A stretch of DNA of 64,000 nucleotides, taken from positions 12,258,001 to 12,322,000 of the forward strand of contig CM060893.1 of the NCBI GenBank assembly GCA_030762935.1, given 5' to 3'. Position 1 is the first letter of the stretch, and every line of letters begins with the position of its first letter. Both the position numbers and the translations under genes were made by a program. The notes beneath the pieces are model-generated. The model saw only the letters and a list, made by a program, of their open reading frames with translations. It did no database searches and had not been told where the DNA came from. Below, one piece after another: positions 62,601-64,000 of this stretch. This stretch comes from Hymenopus coronatus (lineage: Eukaryota; Arthropoda; Insecta; Mantodea; Hymenopodidae).

Positions 62601-63283
62601 TTGTATGTTTGCTAAAGCATTCATTTTTAGCACCATAACAAGTGGATTTTCAGCTAACTTGCAGAGTACGGATGAAGCACATTGATTTTGTGTTCCAGGT
62701 TTGAGTGTCATGTTTGTATGGAGATTATGGACATATAGCACGATGCATCTATGCGAAGTGATACTAACTCCATGTGCAAACAACAAAACTTAAGGGAACT
62801 ATAAATGCATACTTTTATATCACATATGATTATTTTCTTATTTTTTCTGATGCAAGAGCACGTTACCACCAATAAATATTTGAATGGTGTTTTTGCATGT
62901 TGTAGCTAAGTATTTTTACCTTCTCTATACGTACTATATACATATTGTATAGAGAAGGTATTGTATTGCACCTAAAAATTCAATACCGAGATTTCACCAG
63001 AAATATATGTTTTGAGGCCTCCTGAATAAAAAAAAAAAGCATTAACCCACGCATGAGATTGCAATATCACTATATATAGTAATACAAACATATTACCATT
63101 AGGATATCCACTTCCAAAGTCTTCATATGTTGCAGTGAGGCCTTCCTGGAAGGACCAAGCCCTCAGTGCTCGGTCCCTTGAAACTTTGGCACAGATACTG
63201 GCCCCACTGACAATAGGGTAAATAGCATCTGCTTTCTTTGCTACAGTTATCTTCAGCTGCGGGAAGATTTCCGACAGTTTATC
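53694..63283 (-). CDS. RNASEH2A: Ribonuclease H2 catalytic subunit A, C-terminal three exons
   Basis: Nuclear enzyme that cleaves RNA in RNA:DNA hybrids and removes single ribonucleotides from DNA; catalytic partner of subunits B and C. Exons on minus: 63283-63097, 56555-56432 and 53844-53694 (stop TAG at 53694-53696), all GT-AG, with split Asp and Trp codons rejoining in frame. They supply about 153 residues; the whole human protein has 299. Exon 1 here carries [20 protein letters not shown], with the last catalytic Asp, and the junction-recognition segment DFGSGYPN. Exon 2 carries [14 protein letters not shown]. The last exon has an acidic run (eight Glu), then a PIP-box-like [10 protein letters not shown]. 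The human protein also has a C-terminal PCNA-interaction motif. Introns are 6.5 and 2.6 kb and hold at least five HLP copies. Upstream exons with the other catalytic acids are beyond 64000. Confidence 0.92.
54147..54990 (-). mobile_element. HLP copy 25 (full length)
   Basis: In the last RNASEH2A intron, same strand as the gene. The starts TCTGATGTGTTCCATTCACA and ends TATAGAGAAAGTAAAAAG are clean. A short duplication (ATAGTCTTCAGAG) lies near 54571-54601. Confidence 0.9.
55325..56187 (+). mobile_element. HLP copy 26 (full length)
   Basis: Also in the last RNASEH2A intron, facing copy 25. Clear (TG)n at about 55468-55486 and both termini present. Very similar to copy 27, which points the other way, so the two could pair. 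Confidence 0.9.
56630..57453 (-). mobile_element. HLP copy 27 (full length; hairpin shortened)
   Basis: Immediately upstream of the RNASEH2A exon at 56432-56555, in the 6.5 kb intron. The stem-loop end is perfect. The long hairpin has lost one arm (CACTATGTACAGAGAAAG). (CA)n at 57325-57354. Confidence 0.9.
57485..57955 (-). mobile_element. HLP copy 28 (degenerate)
   Basis: Starts ACTTTCTCTACACCTCTACA, retains CCAGAAAATTCAAGATATAC and fades near TTGAAAAAAGTTC. A 12-base C run interrupts at 57645-57656. Confidence 0.7.
57956..58331. other. Unassigned intronic spacer of RNASEH2A
   Basis: No exon or repeat recognised. Confidence 0.45.
58341..58587 (-). mobile_element. tRNA-derived SINE (family S, complete, young)
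   Basis: Minus strand: head CCCGCCTGGGTAGTGTGGTG, B box GAGTTCAAATCTTGC, middle TTATCCTGATG, complete AAAGGACGTTAAAC tail and an A-rich end. A 9-bp target duplication, GCAAGAGTG, lies at 58332-58340 and 58588-58596. Confidence 0.9.
58597..59149. other. Unassigned intronic spacer of RNASEH2A
   Basis: Nothing recognised. Confidence 0.45.
59150..59964 (-). mobile_element. HLP copy 29 (full length)
   Basis: Starts TCTGATGTGTTCCATTCACA after a run of A and ends CTATGTACATAGTACATGCA with AAGAAAGTAA. The internal microsatellite is nearly lost. Confidence 0.9.
59965..60359. other. Unassigned intronic spacer of RNASEH2A
   Basis: Nothing recognised. Confidence 0.45.
60360..61360. other. Unidentified GC-richer unit with promoter-like motifs
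   Basis: Composition rises sharply and CpG is frequent. On + there are CACGTG (60427), CCAAT (60496) and TATATAAG (60533) with spacing like a Pol II promoter, followed by three loose copies of GATGAGAAATCGGGG. On minus, long open stretches shift between frames: 61073-60819 (after a C19/G19 run at 61005-61023), 60862-60680 and 60738-60493. This is as expected for a decayed coding region read with indels. I could not identify the protein. A retroelement LTR or an inserted foreign gene is possible. Confidence 0.35.
61361..62464. other. Unassigned intronic sequence of RNASEH2A
   Basis: Only a short similarity (about 62240-62290, TTAGCACGAAATTAATGCA) to the non-HLP spacer of the inverted duplication at 45-49 kb is seen. 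Confidence 0.4.
62465..62565 (-). mobile_element. HLP fragment
   Basis: About 100 bp resembling the block around GTGTTGCATCTTTGATAGAA and AAATACTAATTTTGGTATT of the consensus. Weak and without termini. Confidence 0.45.
62917..63043 (+). mobile_element. HLP copy 30 (left end only)
   Basis: T-run, CCTTCTCTATACGTACTATA, hairpin and about 80 bp of body, ending at the A-run before the microsatellite position. It lies 54 bp from the donor of the RNASEH2A exon at 63097. Confidence 0.85.
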
Positions 63284-63559
63284 CTGGAAACACACAACAC
63301 ACTAATCACAGAAGTGCTTACATTTCAGTTACTTATATTATTATGAAGAGAAAAAACTGGGTGTGTGCGTGTATGTATAGGATAATCTTAAAAAATACTC
63401 AACCAATTTTGATAATTCTTTCGCCATTAGAAAGCCCTACTCTTTCTGATGGGAATGAGCTGCAAAGCATTTTCTACTTTCAATTCATAAATTACTAAAT
63501 GGATTTATAGTCTATGTACTGCAATACAAGCATTGCAATTGTAAAAAACATAACCTACC

Positions 63560-63722
63560 TATGTAGTGTAGGGACAGCAAGTCTGCCTCACATTCAAGAG
63601 GTTCCAAGTTTGAACCTTGGTTATGGTGAGTTACTCAGAAAAAACTTCATGGGCCCTGAGCATCATTCATCGCCCAATACATGACCCACTAGGTTAATGT
63701 ACATTAAACAAACCTATCAAGA
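63560..63722 (+). mobile_element. tRNA-derived SINE (family S)
   Basis: Degenerate head (TGCCTCACATTCAAGAGG, B box AGTTTGAACCTTGG), shortened middle, end CCAATACATGACCCACTAGG with the ATTAAAC tail. It lies upstream of the first RNASEH2A exon in the window. Confidence 0.75.
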
Positions 63723-63870
63723 AGGCTTTGCTTTTACAATTGCAATTGCTGTGGAGAGAGTAGTTCTTACTCCATAGAAAACACGCATAAAATAAAATAA
63801 AATAAATGCCATTCCAAGCAGTATATTTACACATGATCATGATTTGGCAACAAGAATACAGTCAAAATAA

Positions 63871-64000
63871 ACTTGATGTGCTCCATTTACATGATTTTCT
63901 CTACATCTCTGTAACAAATTATAGTTAAAAAGCTTATTCTTCTATCTACTTCATGATAATTGAGATAAACATTAGCAGAAATTGTCCTCATTACTTGGTC
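63871..64000 (-). mobile_element. HLP copy 31 (runs off the window)
   Basis: Starts TTGATGTGCTCCATTTACAT, ATTTTCTCTACATCTCTGTA, and continues past the right edge. Confidence 0.85.

Overview
The window is a piece of AT-rich animal nuclear DNA. Its genes have introns, and most of the sequence is interspersed repeats. Several features suggest an arthropod, probably an insect with a fairly large genome: the proteins encoded, a split eEF1A gene, tRNA-derived SINEs, a Penelope-like element, and relics of hAT, pogo/Tigger, piggyBac, Merlin and Helitron elements. I cannot name the species. No bacterial, plasmid or CRISPR feature was seen.

Four host genes can be supported. (1) The 3' end of a ribosomal P-stalk protein gene (P1 most likely) is on + at 4.3-8.9 kb; its last exon adds only the closing Gly-Leu-Phe-Asp. 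(2) A complete three-exon MRPS14 gene (mitochondrial ribosomal protein uS14m, 130 aa) is on - at 23.3-26.2 kb. (3) A complete eEF1A gene (462 aa, seven coding exons plus a 5' UTR exon with a TOP-like start) is on + at 36.6-39.8 kb. (4) The last three coding exons of RNASEH2A are on - at 53.7-63.3 kb; its 5' exons lie beyond the window. The genes have no common function. Three are translation or ribosome genes and one is a genome-maintenance enzyme.

The most striking content is one non-coding repeat family, called HLP here. It is about 0.8-0.9 kb long with about 30 copies in both orientations, covering roughly 20 kb by my tally. Each full copy begins with T-run + ACTTTCTCTACA and a long imperfect hairpin around ACTATGTACATAGT. 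It has a (TG)n microsatellite near base 150. It ends with an internal inverted copy of the same 12-mer, a short stem-loop and a T-run. This is the architecture of DINE-1/Helentron-type (HINE) non-autonomous rolling-circle elements; the assignment is an inference from structure. Copies lie in introns of three of the genes, inside a pogo relic, inside one another, and head to tail.

Layout: 0.4-0.7 kb Merlin relic; 2.8 kb FLYWCH-like relic; 4.3-8.9 kb P-protein gene, with HLP, SINE and Tigger relics in its intron; 9.0-11.4 kb Penelope-like element with a 642-codon ORF and an inverted terminal copy; 12 kb Helitron helicase relic; 13.0-14.6 kb complex tandem repeat with CTCF-like motifs; 14.9-21.4 kb DNA-transposon graveyard; 23-26 kb MRPS14; 28.3-34.8 kb HLP cluster; 35.1-35.9 kb nested SINEs; 36.6-39.8 kb eEF1A; 41.6-53.2 kb second HLP cluster with a large inverted duplication; 53.7-63.3 kb RNASEH2A, with an unexplained GC-richer unit at 60.4-61.4 kb.
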